Shown: positions 1 through 12,086, counted from the first letter of the stretch. The stretch: 64,000 nucleotides of DNA from Mycolicibacterium iranicum (GCF_002101705.1 NZ_LQPC01000030.1:310001-374000), one strand, 5' to 3'. Numbers and translations are program-made. The notes: generated by a model from the sequence alone, not told the origin.

Positions 1-788
1 TGCACCCGGACACCCCAGGCGTGATTCCAGGCCGCCAGCGCCGAGACCACCGCGGTGGCCGTCTCCCGGCCGGACGGCGGGCGGGGTTCACCGTCGGGCC
101 CGGCGAGCAGCGCACCGAGGAATCGTTTACGGGACGCGCCGACGAGCACAGGGATGCCCGTGGCGACGAACTCGGGGAGAGCGTGCAGCAGCGCCCAATT
201 GTGTTGCGCCGTCTTGGCGAATCCGAGACCGGGATCGATGATCAGCTTCGCCGGCTCGACGCCCGCGGCGACCGCCGCGTCCACCCCGGCCATGAGCTCG
301 TCGCGAACTTCGCCCACCACATCGGCGTACGGCGGCACCTCGTGGGGATGGACGCTGCCGACCGAACGCCAGTGCATCAGGATCCACGGCGCGCCGGAGT
401 CGGCCACCACCCGCACCATGTCCGGGTCCGCCCTGCCTCCGGACACGTCGTTGACGATGTGCGCGCCGTTCTCCAGCGCCGCGCGTGCCACAGCCGCGTG
501 CATCGTGTCGATGCTGATCGTAATCCCCTGCTGGGCCAACTCCTTGACCACCGGAAGGATGCGGGATATCTCGACGCCGGGATCGATGCGGGTCGCACCG
601 GGACGCGTCGACTCGCCGCCGACGTCGACGATCGCCGCGCCTTGGGCCACCAGCTCGACACCGTGCGCAATGGCCCGGTCGCGGTCCAGGAAGAGGCCGC
701 CGTCGGAGAACGAGTCATCGGTGACGTTGACGACGCCCATGACCTGCACGGCACTGGTCCCGTCGGTTCGCTCGCCCCGAAAAGTCAC
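1..788 (-). CDS. folP: Dihydropteroate synthase, 3' end beyond window
   Basis: Joins p-aminobenzoate to 6-hydroxymethyl-dihydropterin pyrophosphate in folate synthesis; the sulfonamide target. The minus-strand translation starts at a GTG (788-786) and reaches the first family motif [15 protein letters not shown] at residue 17. It continues through [35 protein letters not shown] and GASRKRFLG, which are the pterin- and phosphate-binding loops of DHPS. The start overlaps the folE stop in a GTGA arrangement, so translation is probably coupled. About 262 residues are visible; the family is near 280, so only a short C-terminal piece lies outside. The order ftsH-folE-folP matches the mycobacterial folP1 operon. 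Confidence 0.95.
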   Translation of the reverse strand, partial: MTFRGERTDGTSAVQVMGVVNVTDDSFSDGGLFLDRDRAIAHGVELVAQGAAIVDVGGESTRPGATRIDPGVEISRILPVVKELAQQGITISIDTMHAAVARAALENGAHIVNDVSGGRADPDMVRVVADSGAPWILMHWRSVGSVHPHEVPPYADVVGEVRDELMAGVDAAVAAGVEPAKLIIDPGLGFAKTAQHNWALLHALPEFVATGIPVLVGASRKRFLGALLAGPDGEPRPPSGRETATAVVSALAAWNHAWGVRV

Positions 789-1393
789 TTCCGAAGGATC
801 AGGTCCAAGGCTTCGGCGCGAGATGCCTTGTCGGTCTTGAATTGTCCGCGCACGGCCGACGTCGTGGTACGCGCACCGGGCTTGCGGATACCGCGCATGG
901 CCATACACAGGTGCTCGGCCTCGATCACGACGATGGCGCCGCGGGGGTCGAGCTTGCGCATCAGCGCGTCAGCGATCTGACTGGTCAACCGCTCCTGAAC
1001 CTGCGGCCGCTTTGCGTAGAGGTCGACCACGCGGGCGAGCTTCGACAGTCCGGTCACCCGGCCGTCCGCGCCGGGGATGTAGCCGACATGGGCGACACCG
1101 TGGAACGACACGAGGTGATGCTCGCACGTCGAGTACATCGGAATGTCCCTGACCAACACCATCTCGTCGTGCTGCTCATCGAACGTGGTGTTGAGCACGT
1201 CGTCGGGATCGGTGTACAGCCCGGCGAACATCTCCCGGTAGGCGCGCGCCACCCGGGCCGGAGTGTCGACCAGACCGTGCCGGTCCGGGTCCTCCCCGAC
1301 CGCGATGAGCAGCTCGCGCACCGCGGCCTCAGCACGGGCCTGATCGAAATCCGGGGTGGTGAGCGTGGCCGAGTTGTTGTGCGACCGCGTCAT
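785..1393 (-). CDS. folE: GTP cyclohydrolase I
   Basis: Converts GTP to 7,8-dihydroneopterin triphosphate, the first step of folate synthesis. The 202-residue length is normal for the family. The zinc ligands can be placed: Cys90 and His93 in [14 protein letters not shown] and Cys163 in [16 protein letters not shown]. The substrate-pocket segment [22 protein letters not shown] is intact. It lies 32 bases downstream of ftsH and overlaps folP by four bases, so the three genes are probably one transcription unit. The start is an ATG, with no closer alternative that keeps the conserved N-terminal helix. Confidence 0.97.
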   Translation of the reverse strand: MTRSHNNSATLTTPDFDQARAEAAVRELLIAVGEDPDRHGLVDTPARVARAYREMFAGLYTDPDDVLNTTFDEQHDEMVLVRDIPMYSTCEHHLVSFHGVAHVGYIPGADGRVTGLSKLARVVDLYAKRPQVQERLTSQIADALMRKLDPRGAIVVIEAEHLCMAMRGIRKPGARTTTSAVRGQFKTDKASRAEALDLILRK

Positions 1394-1425
1394 CGAAATC
1401 TCCGTTCAGGTGTGTCGGCCGGTCG

Positions 1426-3804
<2,379 letters not shown>

Positions 3805-3984
3805 ATGAGTGTGTGGCCGGCGGTCGTCTCGCCGGCCCAATCCTTCCAATACGCGCAGCTGGAATAGTCAAGGCTACCGCTAGACCAACGTCTGGCAGTT
3901 CCCGGCGGTTGGGCTGCTCGGGCCCAGTGTGCATCCAGGGCGCGAATTCGGCTCTATTGGCGATCTGTACGCACACTGGAGGAC
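3805..3984. promoter_or_regulatory. Divergent ftsH/ephA intergenic region
   Basis: This 180-base gap lies between two divergent starts, so both promoters must be here. The minus strand contains TCTAGCGGTAGCCTTGACTA, where TAGCCT could serve as an ftsH -10. No repeat, small ORF or remnant of an esp gene was seen. Confidence 0.4.
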
Positions 3985-4935
3985 ATGACGACCCGGATGG
4001 TTCAGCGCAGAGTCGAGACCAACGGCGTGACCCTGCGGGTGACCGAGGCCGGGGAGCCGGGGGCGCCCGTCGTGGTGCTCTGCCACGGCTTTCCCGAGCT
4101 CGCGTTCACGTGGCGACACCAGGTGCGGGCGCTGGCCGATGCGGGCTACCACGTGCTGGCTCCGGACCAGCGCGGCTACGGCGGCTCCGACAAACCCGCC
4201 GCCGTCAAGGCCTACAACGTCGCCGAGCTGACGGCCGACGTGGTCGGGCTGCTCGACGACGTCGGTGCCGAAACGGCGGCGCTGATCGGTCACGATTTCG
4301 GGGCCGTGGTGGCATGGGGTGCGCCGCTGCTCGAACCCGAGCGCTTCACGGCGATCGCAGGGCTGAGTCTCCCACCGGTGCCGAGACCGAGGGTGCCCAC
4401 GACGCAGGCGTTCCGCCGCGTCTTCGCAGACCGGTTCATGTACATCCTCTATTTCCAGGAACAGGGTCCCGCCGATGCCGAGCTCGACCGCGACCCCGCG
4501 ACGACATTCCGACGGCTGTTCGCGCTGACGACCGCGGGCCAGGAGATGGTGGGCGAGGCCGGGCCCGAGGGCTTCCTGGATCGCATCCCGGAACCGGGCG
4601 CAATCCCCGACTGGATCAGCCAGGAAGACTTCGACGTCTACGTCGACGAGTTCACCCGCGGCGGCTTCACCGCACCGCTGAACTGGTACCGCTGCTTCGA
4701 CCTGAACTGGGAACTGACCGCGGACACACCCGCTCCCACGATCACCGTGCCGTCGCTGTTCATCGGCGGCAGCGAGGACGCGACGCTTGCCTACACTCCG
4801 CGGGACCGCGCCCACGAGGTCGTCTCGGGCGACTATCGCGAGGTGATGATCGACGGTGCGGGCCACTGGCTGACCGAGGAAAGCCCGGACGAGGTGTCGC
4901 GCGTGCTGCTGGACTTCCTCACACCTCTGCGGTGA
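3985..4935 (+). CDS. ephA: Alpha/beta hydrolase, epoxide hydrolase EphA type
   Basis: Predicted soluble epoxide hydrolase of 316 residues. The oxyanion motif HGFPE is at 34-38. The nucleophile elbow GHDFGA (102-107) has Asp104 as nucleophile, as expected for epoxide hydrolases, and GAGHWLTEE near the C-terminus supplies the catalytic His. DQRGYGGSDKP is typical of the family. A strong GGAGG ribosome site sits just before the ATG. It is divergent from ftsH. In M. tuberculosis ephA follows the espACD cluster; here it directly follows ftsH. The natural substrate is unknown. Confidence 0.88.
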   Translation: MTTRMVQRRVETNGVTLRVTEAGEPGAPVVVLCHGFPELAFTWRHQVRALADAGYHVLAPDQRGYGGSDKPAAVKAYNVAELTADVVGLLDDVGAETAALIGHDFGAVVAWGAPLLEPERFTAIAGLSLPPVPRPRVPTTQAFRRVFADRFMYILYFQEQGPADAELDRDPATTFRRLFALTTAGQEMVGEAGPEGFLDRIPEPGAIPDWISQEDFDVYVDEFTRGGFTAPLNWYRCFDLNWELTADTPAPTITVPSLFIGGSEDATLAYTPRDRAHEVVSGDYREVMIDGAGHWLTEESPDEVSRVLLDFLTPLR

Positions 4936-4947
4936 CACCCCTCGCGC

Positions 4948-4960
4948 TAGGGTGCCAGGC
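4948..4960 (+). promoter_or_regulatory. Leaderless -10 element for lpqG
   Basis: TAGGGT at 4948-4953 is followed by seven bases and then the ATG at 4961. This fits the mycobacterial TANNNT -10 with transcription starting on the first base of the start codon. It supports the ATG at 4961 over the GTG at 4952, which would lie inside the promoter. Confidence 0.6.
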
Positions 4961-5701
4961 ATGCCCCTCGCAGCGCGCGCGAAGACAGTCAGGAATGCCC
5001 TCACCGCCTTCGCCGCGGCAGGGCTGGCCGCGGCCGCGCTGACCGCATGCGACGCGCAAAGCGGGTCGACCCAGCAGCCGAGTTCGGACAGCCGCCAGGT
5101 CACGGTGGTCGGATCCGGCGAAGTGCAGGGCACACCGGACACGCTCACGATCAACGCGTCGATGGAGTTCCTCGAGGCCGACGCCACGGCGGCGATGAAT
5201 CAGACCAACCAGCGCCAGCAGGCGGTGATCGACGGGCTCGTCGGCCTCGGCATCGACCGCAAGGACATCGCCACCACAGCCGCCGATCTCGCCCCGCAGT
5301 ACGGCTCGGACAACATTGCTATCGCGGCCTACCGGGCGACCAATTCCGTCAACGTCACGATCCGCGATCTGAACAAGGCATCGGATGCGATCGGCCTGAT
5401 CGTCAGCACCGGCGGCAACGCCACGCGCATCAACTCCATCGCCTACTCCATCGAGGACGACTCACAACTGGTGCGCGACGCCAGGGCCCGGGCGTTCGAG
5501 GATGCCAAAGACCGTGCGGCGCAGTACGCGGAGCTTTCCCAGCTGAGCCTCGGCAAGGTCATCTCGATCTCCGAATCAGGCGGCGCGCCGCCACCCGTGC
5601 CACTGCCGATGCAGTCGCCACGCATGGAGGCCGCGGTGCCCATGGAGCCGGGCCAGCAGACCGTCGGCTTCTCGGTGACGGTGGTCTGGGAACTGACCTA
5701 G
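4961..5701 (+). CDS. lpqG: SIMPL-domain (DUF541) lipoprotein, LpqG-like
   Basis: Predicted exported lipoprotein of 246 residues. The N-terminus is a typical lipoprotein signal, with Arg/Lys residues, an Ala/Leu-rich core and the lipobox LTAC. The mature part is one SIMPL domain, starting at VTVVGSGEVQGTPDT and ending in GFSVTVVWEL. The function of this fold in actinobacteria is not settled. It lies at the lpqG position next to hpt in the mycobacterial order. Its stop overlaps the convergent oxidoreductase by four bases. The GTG nine bases upstream is an alternative start. Confidence 0.82.
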   Translation: MPLAARAKTVRNALTAFAAAGLAAAALTACDAQSGSTQQPSSDSRQVTVVGSGEVQGTPDTLTINASMEFLEADATAAMNQTNQRQQAVIDGLVGLGIDRKDIATTAADLAPQYGSDNIAIAAYRATNSVNVTIRDLNKASDAIGLIVSTGGNATRINSIAYSIEDDSQLVRDARARAFEDAKDRAAQYAELSQLSLGKVISISESGGAPPPVPLPMQSPRMEAAVPMEPGQQTVGFSVTVVWELT

Positions 5702-7941
5702 GCCGCAGGACCGACCGCTGGGCCCACCAGAACGGGGATTCCGTTGAGCACCGCGGTGCCCGACAGCGGGTCCAGCACCGAACCGTCGTTGAGCTGGTTG
5801 GCGTTCACCCCCGGCCGGCTGGCGGCCAGCGACTGCCCGGTGCCTGCACGGCTGTGTCCCCAGCCGTGCGGCAGCGACAACACACCGCGGCGGATGTCCT
5901 CGGTGAGCTCGACAGGCACCACCAACTCGCCGCCGGCACCCTTGACGATCGCGGTGTCGGTGACCCCGAGCTCGGCGGCATCGGCCGGGTGGATCCGCAG
6001 CGTGCACCGGTTACTCCCGCCCGCCAGTGCAGGCAGATTGTGCATCCAGCTGTTGTTCGACCGCAGGTGCCTTCGGCCGATCAACACATACCCGTCACGA
6101 GGCTGATCGAGCTTCGAACGAAGCCGCGCGGTATCCGAAACACATTGCGACGGTGCGAGTTCCACCTTTCCTGACGGGGTTCGCAGCACGTCGGGCAGCC
6201 TTGGCTGTAGCGGGCCGAGGTCGATGCCGTGGGGCGCGGCTTTGAGCCGCGCCAGCGTCAGTCCGTCGGGCCTGACACCGAACGCGTCACCGTATGCCCC
6301 GAGGCGCAGCATCATGTCGAGGCGCCGCTCGTAACCGGGACCGGCGGGCAGCATCGCCGTCAGCTCGTCGACGCCGCGGCCCGCCACCGGGGAAGCCTCG
6401 TCGGCCGTCTCCTTGGCCAGGGTGGTCGCGATGACCTGTTCGTCGACGAGCGCCGGGTCGGCGTCGTAGCCGATTCCATACAGCACCAACGCAATTCGAG
6501 ACAATATCTCGGCCTCGTCGGGCCTGCCGTCCAAAGGCAAGGCGGGCGGCGAATAGCGCGCGTTGTTGCGCACCGCGAGACCGTTGAGCGCGAAGTCGAA
6601 GTGCGGGCTGCGCGACGGCGGTGGCGGCGGCAGGATGACGTCGGCGTGTCGGGTCGTCTCGTTGAGGTACGGGTCGACGCTCACCATGAACTCGACGCGC
6701 TCGAGCGCGCGGTCCAGCCGGTCGCCGTCCGGGGCGGACAGCACCGGGTTGCCCGCGATGGTGATCATCGCCTTGATCTGTCCTTCGCCGGGCGTCTCGA
6801 TTTCCTCGGGCAGCGCGGCAACGGGCAACTCGGACAACACTTCCGGATGCCCGGAGACGCGACTGCGCCAGCGCCCGGTGCGGAATCCGCGGCCCGGACG
6901 GTGCCCGCGGGGGCCCGCAGCGACCGGCGACAGCGGGAACATCGCTCCGCCCGGCCGGTCCAGGTTGCCGGTCAGGACGTTGACGACATCGACCAGCCAA
7001 CTGCCGAGGGTGCCGAACTCGACCGTGCAGGTCCCCATCCGTCCGTATACCGCCGCGCTGGGGGCGGCAGCCAGTTCGCGTGCCAGCGTAGTGATCTCGT
7101 CGGCGTCGACGCCGCAGTACCCGGCGACCGCCTCAGGTGCGAAATCCGTTGCGAGAGCGCGAACCTCGTCGACGCCGGTGACGTAGTCGGCGACCGAACC
7201 CAAGTTCACCAGGTTCTCGGCGAACAGCACGTGCACGACCGCCAGAAGCAGCGCCGCGTCCGTGCCCGGCCGTGGTGCAAGGTGACGATCGGCCAGCTCG
7301 GCGGTGCGGGTGCGAGCCGGATCGATGACCACAAGCCGTCCGCCACGCTTGCGCAGCCTGCGCAGCTTGCCCGGGAAATCCGCGGCGGTGGCCAGGCTTC
7401 CGTTGGACACCAGCGGGTTTGCCCCGATGATGACGAGGTAGTCGGTGCGGTCCAGATCGGGCACCAGGAAGGCGGCCGGGCTGCCGAACATCAGCCCCAG
7501 CGACACATGCTTGGGCATCTGGTCCAGCGTGCTCGCCGAGAACACCTGGCGCGTGCCGAGGCCTCGGATTATCAGCGGCGGATACAGCGCTCCCGCGACG
7601 GTGTGGGCGTTCGGGTTGCCGAGGTACACCCCGACCGAGGCGCCGCCGTGATCGCGAACAGCGGCGCCCAGGCCGTCGGCCATGGCGGCGAACGCCTCGT
7701 CCCACGTCGCCTCGGTCAGCACTCCATCGCGACGTATCAATGGCGACCGCAGCCTGTCGGGGTCGTTGTCGAGCTCGCCGAAACTCGCCCCCTTGGGGCA
7801 GATGAACCCGGCGGAGAAGACGTCGTCACGGTCACCGCGCGCACCGGTCACGCGCCCGTCCTCGATGGTCAGCGTGAGGCCGCAGGTGGCCTCGCAGAAA
7901 GGGCAGATGCGTAAAGCCGTTTCGCTCACGCCCTCGATCAT
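5698..7941 (-). CDS. Molybdopterin-dependent oxidoreductase (formate dehydrogenase/BisC superfamily)
   Basis: Large 747-residue Mo-bis-MGD enzyme. The N-terminal iron-sulfur motif CPFCEATC followed by ICPKG gives four cysteines for one 4Fe-4S cluster. MGD-binding segments include VIIGANPLVSNGS, VVIDPARTRTAELAD and the C-terminal dinucleotide domain with SLPHGWGH and NQLNDGSVLDPLSGTAVLNG. Substrate cannot be read from the sequence; the region replacing the formate dehydrogenase Cys/Sec loop reads SASTLDQMPKHV. No electron-transfer subunit, FdhD or cofactor gene is nearby. There is no Tat signal, so it is probably cytoplasmic. It lies between lpqG and hpt, where M. tuberculosis has a PE/PPE pair. 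Confidence 0.88.
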   Translation of the reverse strand: MIEGVSETALRICPFCEATCGLTLTIEDGRVTGARGDRDDVFSAGFICPKGASFGELDNDPDRLRSPLIRRDGVLTEATWDEAFAAMADGLGAAVRDHGGASVGVYLGNPNAHTVAGALYPPLIIRGLGTRQVFSASTLDQMPKHVSLGLMFGSPAAFLVPDLDRTDYLVIIGANPLVSNGSLATAADFPGKLRRLRKRGGRLVVIDPARTRTAELADRHLAPRPGTDAALLLAVVHVLFAENLVNLGSVADYVTGVDEVRALATDFAPEAVAGYCGVDADEITTLARELAAAPSAAVYGRMGTCTVEFGTLGSWLVDVVNVLTGNLDRPGGAMFPLSPVAAGPRGHRPGRGFRTGRWRSRVSGHPEVLSELPVAALPEEIETPGEGQIKAMITIAGNPVLSAPDGDRLDRALERVEFMVSVDPYLNETTRHADVILPPPPPSRSPHFDFALNGLAVRNNARYSPPALPLDGRPDEAEILSRIALVLYGIGYDADPALVDEQVIATTLAKETADEASPVAGRGVDELTAMLPAGPGYERRLDMMLRLGAYGDAFGVRPDGLTLARLKAAPHGIDLGPLQPRLPDVLRTPSGKVELAPSQCVSDTARLRSKLDQPRDGYVLIGRRHLRSNNSWMHNLPALAGGSNRCTLRIHPADAAELGVTDTAIVKGAGGELVVPVELTEDIRRGVLSLPHGWGHSRAGTGQSLAASRPGVNANQLNDGSVLDPLSGTAVLNGIPVLVGPAVGPAA

Positions 7942-7951
7942 GCGCTGCCGG

Positions 7952-8533
7952 CTACTCCAGGTAAACCTTCGGGTCGAGCGTGCCGATGAAGGGCAGGTCC
8001 CGATACCGCTCCGCGTAGTCGAGTCCGTAGCCGACGACGAACTCGTTCGGGATGTCGAACCCGACGTATTCGATGTCGACGTCCGCCCGCACCGCTTCGA
8101 GCTTGCGCAGCAGCGTGCACACCTTCAACGAGCGTGGGCGCCGCGTCGCGAGGTTGCGCAGCAGCCAGGACAGGGTCAGACCGGAGTCGACGATGTCCTC
8201 GACGATCAGCACGTCGCGGTCGTTGATGTCGCGGTCGAGGTCCTTCAGGATGCGCACCACGCCGGACGACGACGTCGACGAGCCGTAGGAGCTGACCGCC
8301 ATGAACTCCAGTTGCGTGGGCAGCGGGATCGCCCTGGCGAGGTCGGTGACGAACATGACCGCACCCTTGAGCACCGTGACCAGCAGCAGGTCCTGCCCTG
8401 ATCCACCGTCCCGGTAGTCGGCGGCGATGAGCTCTGCGAGTTCGGCCGTCTTGGCGTGGATCTGCTCTTCGGACAGCAACACCGACTTGATGTCCCCGGG
8501 ATATAAGTCCGCAGTCGGCGCAGGCACGTGCAC
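7952..8533 (-). CDS. hpt: Hypoxanthine(-guanine) phosphoribosyltransferase
   Basis: Purine salvage enzyme making IMP or GMP from hypoxanthine or guanine and PRPP. The 193-residue length is normal. The PRPP-binding motif [13 protein letters not shown] lies at 108-120, with [12 protein letters not shown] near residue 54 as the pyrophosphate loop and [12 protein letters not shown] near the C-terminus as the base-binding part. It lies 28 bases downstream of tilS on the same strand, the standard tilS-hpt pairing. In many bacteria ftsH follows this pair; here ftsH is about 4 kb away. Confidence 0.96.
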   Translation of the reverse strand: MHVPAPTADLYPGDIKSVLLSEEQIHAKTAELAELIAADYRDGGSGQDLLLVTVLKGAVMFVTDLARAIPLPTQLEFMAVSSYGSSTSSSGVVRILKDLDRDINDRDVLIVEDIVDSGLTLSWLLRNLATRRPRSLKVCTLLRKLEAVRADVDIEYVGFDIPNEFVVGYGLDYAERYRDLPFIGTLDPKVYLE

Positions 8534-8561
8534 AGCCTAACGGCAGAAGTGACCGCCGACG

Positions 8562-9518
8562 TCAGACGGGTTGGCGGTACAGCGTCAACACGCCGTTGCT
8601 GCGTCCGGCGAACAACCGCTCGCGCGGCCACCCACCGGGAACCGCCACGCCTCCCTGGCCGCGCCAACGGGTCACGAGCTCGTCGACGGCGCGGATGTGT
8701 TTGTCCGTCAGCCCGCAGGCCCCACCGGCGAGCAACCAGCCTCGGATGACCCGGCGCCTGATCGCGTCGGGCAACGAAGCGAGTGCATCGGTGCTCGGAT
8801 CGCCGTCGAGGCCGGCCAGGATCTCAGCGGCGATGCCGTCGAGCGCTTCGGTGTCCTCCCGCAGCGCGGTCGCGGTGCGGGCCAGGGCCTCGGCCACCCC
8901 TCCGCCGAGAACGCCCTCAAGAAGCGGCAGCACCTCACTGCGCAACCTGGCCCTGGTGAAACGCGCATCGGCGTTGTGCGGGTCGTGCCAGGGCGTGAGT
9001 CCCAACTCGGCGCACGCACGATGCGTGACGGCGCGCCGAACGCCCAGCAGCGGCCTGCACCACGGCGGGTCGTAGGGCCGCATGCCCGCGATCGACCGGG
9101 CACCCGACCCGCGGCCCAAACCGAGCAGCACCGTCTCGGCCTGATCGTCGAGGGTGTGGCCCAGCAAGACCGGGGCTCCCCTTCTGGCGCTGTCGAGGGC
9201 GCGGTAGCGGGCACTGCGGGCCGCCGCCTCCGGACCTCCCTCGGTGCCGACGTCGACGCAGAGGGTCTCGGCCGCAACGCATCCCACGGCCAGCGCCTGC
9301 TCCTTCGCGGTGGACGCCACCTCGTGCGATCCCGGCTGGAGCCCGTGGTCGACGATCAGTGCCGTCGTGGGTAGCAGTGCCGCCGCTGCGGCGGCGAGCG
9401 CCAGCGAGTCGGGGCCACCGGAGAGCGCCACGCACCACCGGTGCTCACCGGCGGTGTAGTCACTGGCGAAGGCGGTCAGAGCCGAACGCAGCTCGGCTAC
9501 AGCACCCGGTCGATCCAT
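8562..9518 (-). CDS. tilS: tRNA(Ile)-lysidine synthetase
   Basis: Modifies C34 of the tRNA-Ile CAU anticodon to lysidine, so that it reads AUA and is charged with isoleucine. The ATP pyrophosphatase loop SGGPDS is at 33-38 of 318 residues. LGHTLDDQAETVLLGLGRGSG and the DPHNAD segment are also diagnostic. The length suits the short actinobacterial form. Its start lies 22 bases inside the upstream metalloprotease gene, so expression is probably coupled. Confidence 0.96.
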   Translation of the reverse strand: MDRPGAVAELRSALTAFASDYTAGEHRWCVALSGGPDSLALAAAAAALLPTTALIVDHGLQPGSHEVASTAKEQALAVGCVAAETLCVDVGTEGGPEAAARSARYRALDSARRGAPVLLGHTLDDQAETVLLGLGRGSGARSIAGMRPYDPPWCRPLLGVRRAVTHRACAELGLTPWHDPHNADARFTRARLRSEVLPLLEGVLGGGVAEALARTATALREDTEALDGIAAEILAGLDGDPSTDALASLPDAIRRRVIRGWLLAGGACGLTDKHIRAVDELVTRWRGQGGVAVPGGWPRERLFAGRSNGVLTLYRQPV

Positions 9519-10597
9519 CGCTGCGGCTCGTCGATTTCCGTTGGCAGGGGCAGGGTTCCGGCGTCGGTCCAGATCGCGTTGAACCGTTGCATGCCGACCC
9601 TGGCCACCACGTCGTCGACGAACGCCTTGCCCTTGGTGTACTGGTTCATCTTCGCTTCCACCCCGAGCAGCGCGCGCAACAACCGCTGCAGCGGAGGCTG
9701 TTTACGTTGCCTGCGCTGATCGAAGCGCTGCCTGATCGTCGCCACCGACGGCACCACCGCGGGGCCGACAGCGTCCATCACGTGCTCGGCGTGGCCCTCC
9801 AGCAGGGTGCCGAGCACGAGCAGCTGGTCTAGCGCTTTGCGTTGCGGCTCCGACTGCACCGCACGCAACAGCCCGATCACTCCGGTCGAACCAAGCTCGG
9901 GCTCACCGTTTTTCACGACGATCTGACGGTCGCGCATGTAGTCGGCCAGCCGGCCCACCATCTTGGTGACGTCGTCGCCGGCATCGTCGGTCAGGACCGC
10001 GAGCGCACTCGACATGTGCTCGGCAAGCCACGGATTGGCGCGGAACTGCACACGGTGGGTGACCTCGTGCAGGCACACCCACATCCGGAAATCCTTGGGG
10101 ACGACCCGCAATTGGCGCTCCACCGCGATCACGTTGGGGTACACCAGGAGCAGCTCGCCACCGCTGGCTGAGAACGGGTCGTACTGACCCAGAATTCCCG
10201 ACGACACGAACGCCAGCACCGCACCCGTCTGGACACCTGCGACCCGGCCCGTGAGCATCCGGGGCTTGGCGCCCTCACCCGTCACATCCCCGTGACCGCC
10301 GCCGGTCATTGCCCGCATCGACTGCGCGGCGGCGTGAATCCACTGGGGCCGGTTGACGATTCGCGCCTCCGGGACCTCGCCACCCTCAATCAGCCCGGTG
10401 ACCTCGCGCACCGGCAATTCGGAGGCACGCGCGGATTCGGCGAGCTGCTCGATGACCTGGGTGCGCGTGTAGTCGGTGGTCTGCGGCTCGGGACGGGCCA
10501 GCTTCCCACCCAACCCGGCGGCCAGATTCCAGTCGACCGCATTGCCGACGTTGAAGCGGGCCTTATTTGTTCGAGGAGCTGGGCTGGTTGGAGTCAT
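9497..10597 (-). CDS. Zinc-dependent metalloprotease, DUF2342 / F420-associated family
   Basis: A 366-residue member of the actinobacterial family sometimes named coenzyme F420 biosynthesis-associated protein. A zinc-peptidase HExxH occurs as LHEVTHRVQF around residues 176-185. The C-terminal half has RQLRVVP, NPWLAEHM and LLEGHAEHVMD, the last a likely third-ligand region. No signal peptide or membrane segment is seen. The ATG at 10597 overlaps the upstream carboxypeptidase stop as ATGA and is preferred to the ATG at 10609. Substrate unknown; it matches the Rv3626c position. Confidence 0.85.
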   Translation of the reverse strand: MTPTSPAPRTNKARFNVGNAVDWNLAAGLGGKLARPEPQTTDYTRTQVIEQLAESARASELPVREVTGLIEGGEVPEARIVNRPQWIHAAAQSMRAMTGGGHGDVTGEGAKPRMLTGRVAGVQTGAVLAFVSSGILGQYDPFSASGGELLLVYPNVIAVERQLRVVPKDFRMWVCLHEVTHRVQFRANPWLAEHMSSALAVLTDDAGDDVTKMVGRLADYMRDRQIVVKNGEPELGSTGVIGLLRAVQSEPQRKALDQLLVLGTLLEGHAEHVMDAVGPAVVPSVATIRQRFDQRRQRKQPPLQRLLRALLGVEAKMNQYTKGKAFVDDVVARVGMQRFNAIWTDAGTLPLPTEIDEPQRWIDRVL

Positions 10598-11964
10598 CGG
10601 CATCCGCATGATCGAAGGGTGGCGGCGAACGCGTCGAGCGAGGTCCGCCCGGTCGGCCCCGCATCGTTGGACAGCAGGGCAAAGGTCAGCACGCGGCCGC
10701 TCTCGTCGGTGACGATGCCCGCGAGGGTGTTGGTTCCGGTTAGCGAACCCGTCTTCGCGCGCAGATAACCCAGCGCGGCCCGACCGGCGTCGGTGTCGTG
10801 ATAGCGGTTGGACATCGTGCCGCTGCCGCCGGCGATCGCGAGCAGATCGACCATCGGCCGCAGCGCCGGTGTCGAGTCCCCCGCCGCGGCCTGGATGACC
10901 CCGTCCAGGGTCGCCGCAGTCAGGCGGTCGTCGACCGACAGGCCGCTGGAATCAAGCAGCCGAGCCCCTGCGGTGTCGATGCCCGCCTCGTCAAGGCTGT
11001 CGAGCACGGCTTGCGCAGCACCGGCGAAGCTCTGCGGCTGACCGCGGGCCTCGGCGACCTCGCGGCCGATCGATTCGGCCATCACGTTGTCGCTGCTGTG
11101 CATCATCTGGCGCAGCCGCTCCATCAGCGGTGGCGACTGCACCGACGCGATCTCGTCACCGTCGGTGCTCCTGGTCACGACGCTCACCTTGGCGGGGTCG
11201 ACCCGCAGCGCCGTGGCCAACGCGCGGCCCGCGTCCAGCGCAGGAGTCCGGGAGCGACGCGACTCCACGCTGACGGGCTGGGTGCGCCCGCCGTCGAGCA
11301 TGATCGCCTCCATCGGCGCGATGTCGCCGCCGTCGATGTCGAGGGGGTCCCAGCCGGGCGCCATCGTCGGCCCGCTGTAGGCACTCACGTCGACCTGAAC
11401 CGACCTGACGTCGACCCCGCTGCGGCGGATCTGATCGGCCAGGTCCGAGATGCGCGCCGCATCCCGGTACCAGGTGTCCTCGTCGCGCGGCGCCGCCGAC
11501 AGCGTCTGATCCCCACCGCCCACCAGCACGACGACACCCGGCGACGTCGCCACCACCCGCGTCGTCAACCGGGCATCCCGGTCCAGCGTCAGTAGTGCTG
11601 CCGCCGCGGTCAGCACCTTGTTCGTCGACGCGGGCTGCATCGGCACCGTCGCGCCCTGCGCCCACAACTCCTCACCGGTGACCGCGTCGGTGATACGCCC
11701 GGTGAACTTGCCCAGGTTGGGGTCGGCGGCCGCCATGCGCAGCGCCGCGGCGAGGCCACCTGGCGTGGGCATGTCGGCGGAGTCGGAGACGGGTACGACG
11801 CCGGGATCAGCTGTGGCGGGTGCCGGGGCGGGTTCGACGGCGACCTGCTCGCTCGGTTGGCGCGCCGCCACGAGTGCGGCCGCGGCGACCACGACAACGA
11901 CCAGGAGCAGCACCGACACCCCGACGATCCAGTACGTGGATCGGCGCCACCGTGTGGGCCGCAT
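10594..11964 (-). CDS. D-alanyl-D-alanine carboxypeptidase, PBP4/DacB type
   Basis: Predicted envelope enzyme trimming peptidoglycan stem peptides. The 456-residue protein begins with a basic stretch and a membrane anchor at about residues 11-34, then an Ala/Pro-rich linker. All penicillin-binding motifs are present: SxxK as STNK at 113-116, SDN at 291-293 and KTG at 404-406. The long insert between the first two motifs fits class C PBPs (family S13). It starts a minus-strand series running into the metalloprotease, tilS and hpt, and is divergent from ppa. Confidence 0.92.
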   Translation of the reverse strand: MRPTRWRRSTYWIVGVSVLLLVVVVVAAAALVAARQPSEQVAVEPAPAPATADPGVVPVSDSADMPTPGGLAAALRMAAADPNLGKFTGRITDAVTGEELWAQGATVPMQPASTNKVLTAAAALLTLDRDARLTTRVVATSPGVVVLVGGGDQTLSAAPRDEDTWYRDAARISDLADQIRRSGVDVRSVQVDVSAYSGPTMAPGWDPLDIDGGDIAPMEAIMLDGGRTQPVSVESRRSRTPALDAGRALATALRVDPAKVSVVTRSTDGDEIASVQSPPLMERLRQMMHSSDNVMAESIGREVAEARGQPQSFAGAAQAVLDSLDEAGIDTAGARLLDSSGLSVDDRLTAATLDGVIQAAAGDSTPALRPMVDLLAIAGGSGTMSNRYHDTDAGRAALGYLRAKTGSLTGTNTLAGIVTDESGRVLTFALLSNDAGPTGRTSLDAFAATLRSCGCR

Positions 11965-12086
11965 AGCTCTCCTGATCCTGCCCGGCTCGCCGGGACCACC
12001 CCAGCCGCCTCTTTAGTGCAGGGTATCCCTCGTTTAGTGTTGACCCGCCTCGTCAGCAGACCAGCACACACCTAGGAGTCACGGCC

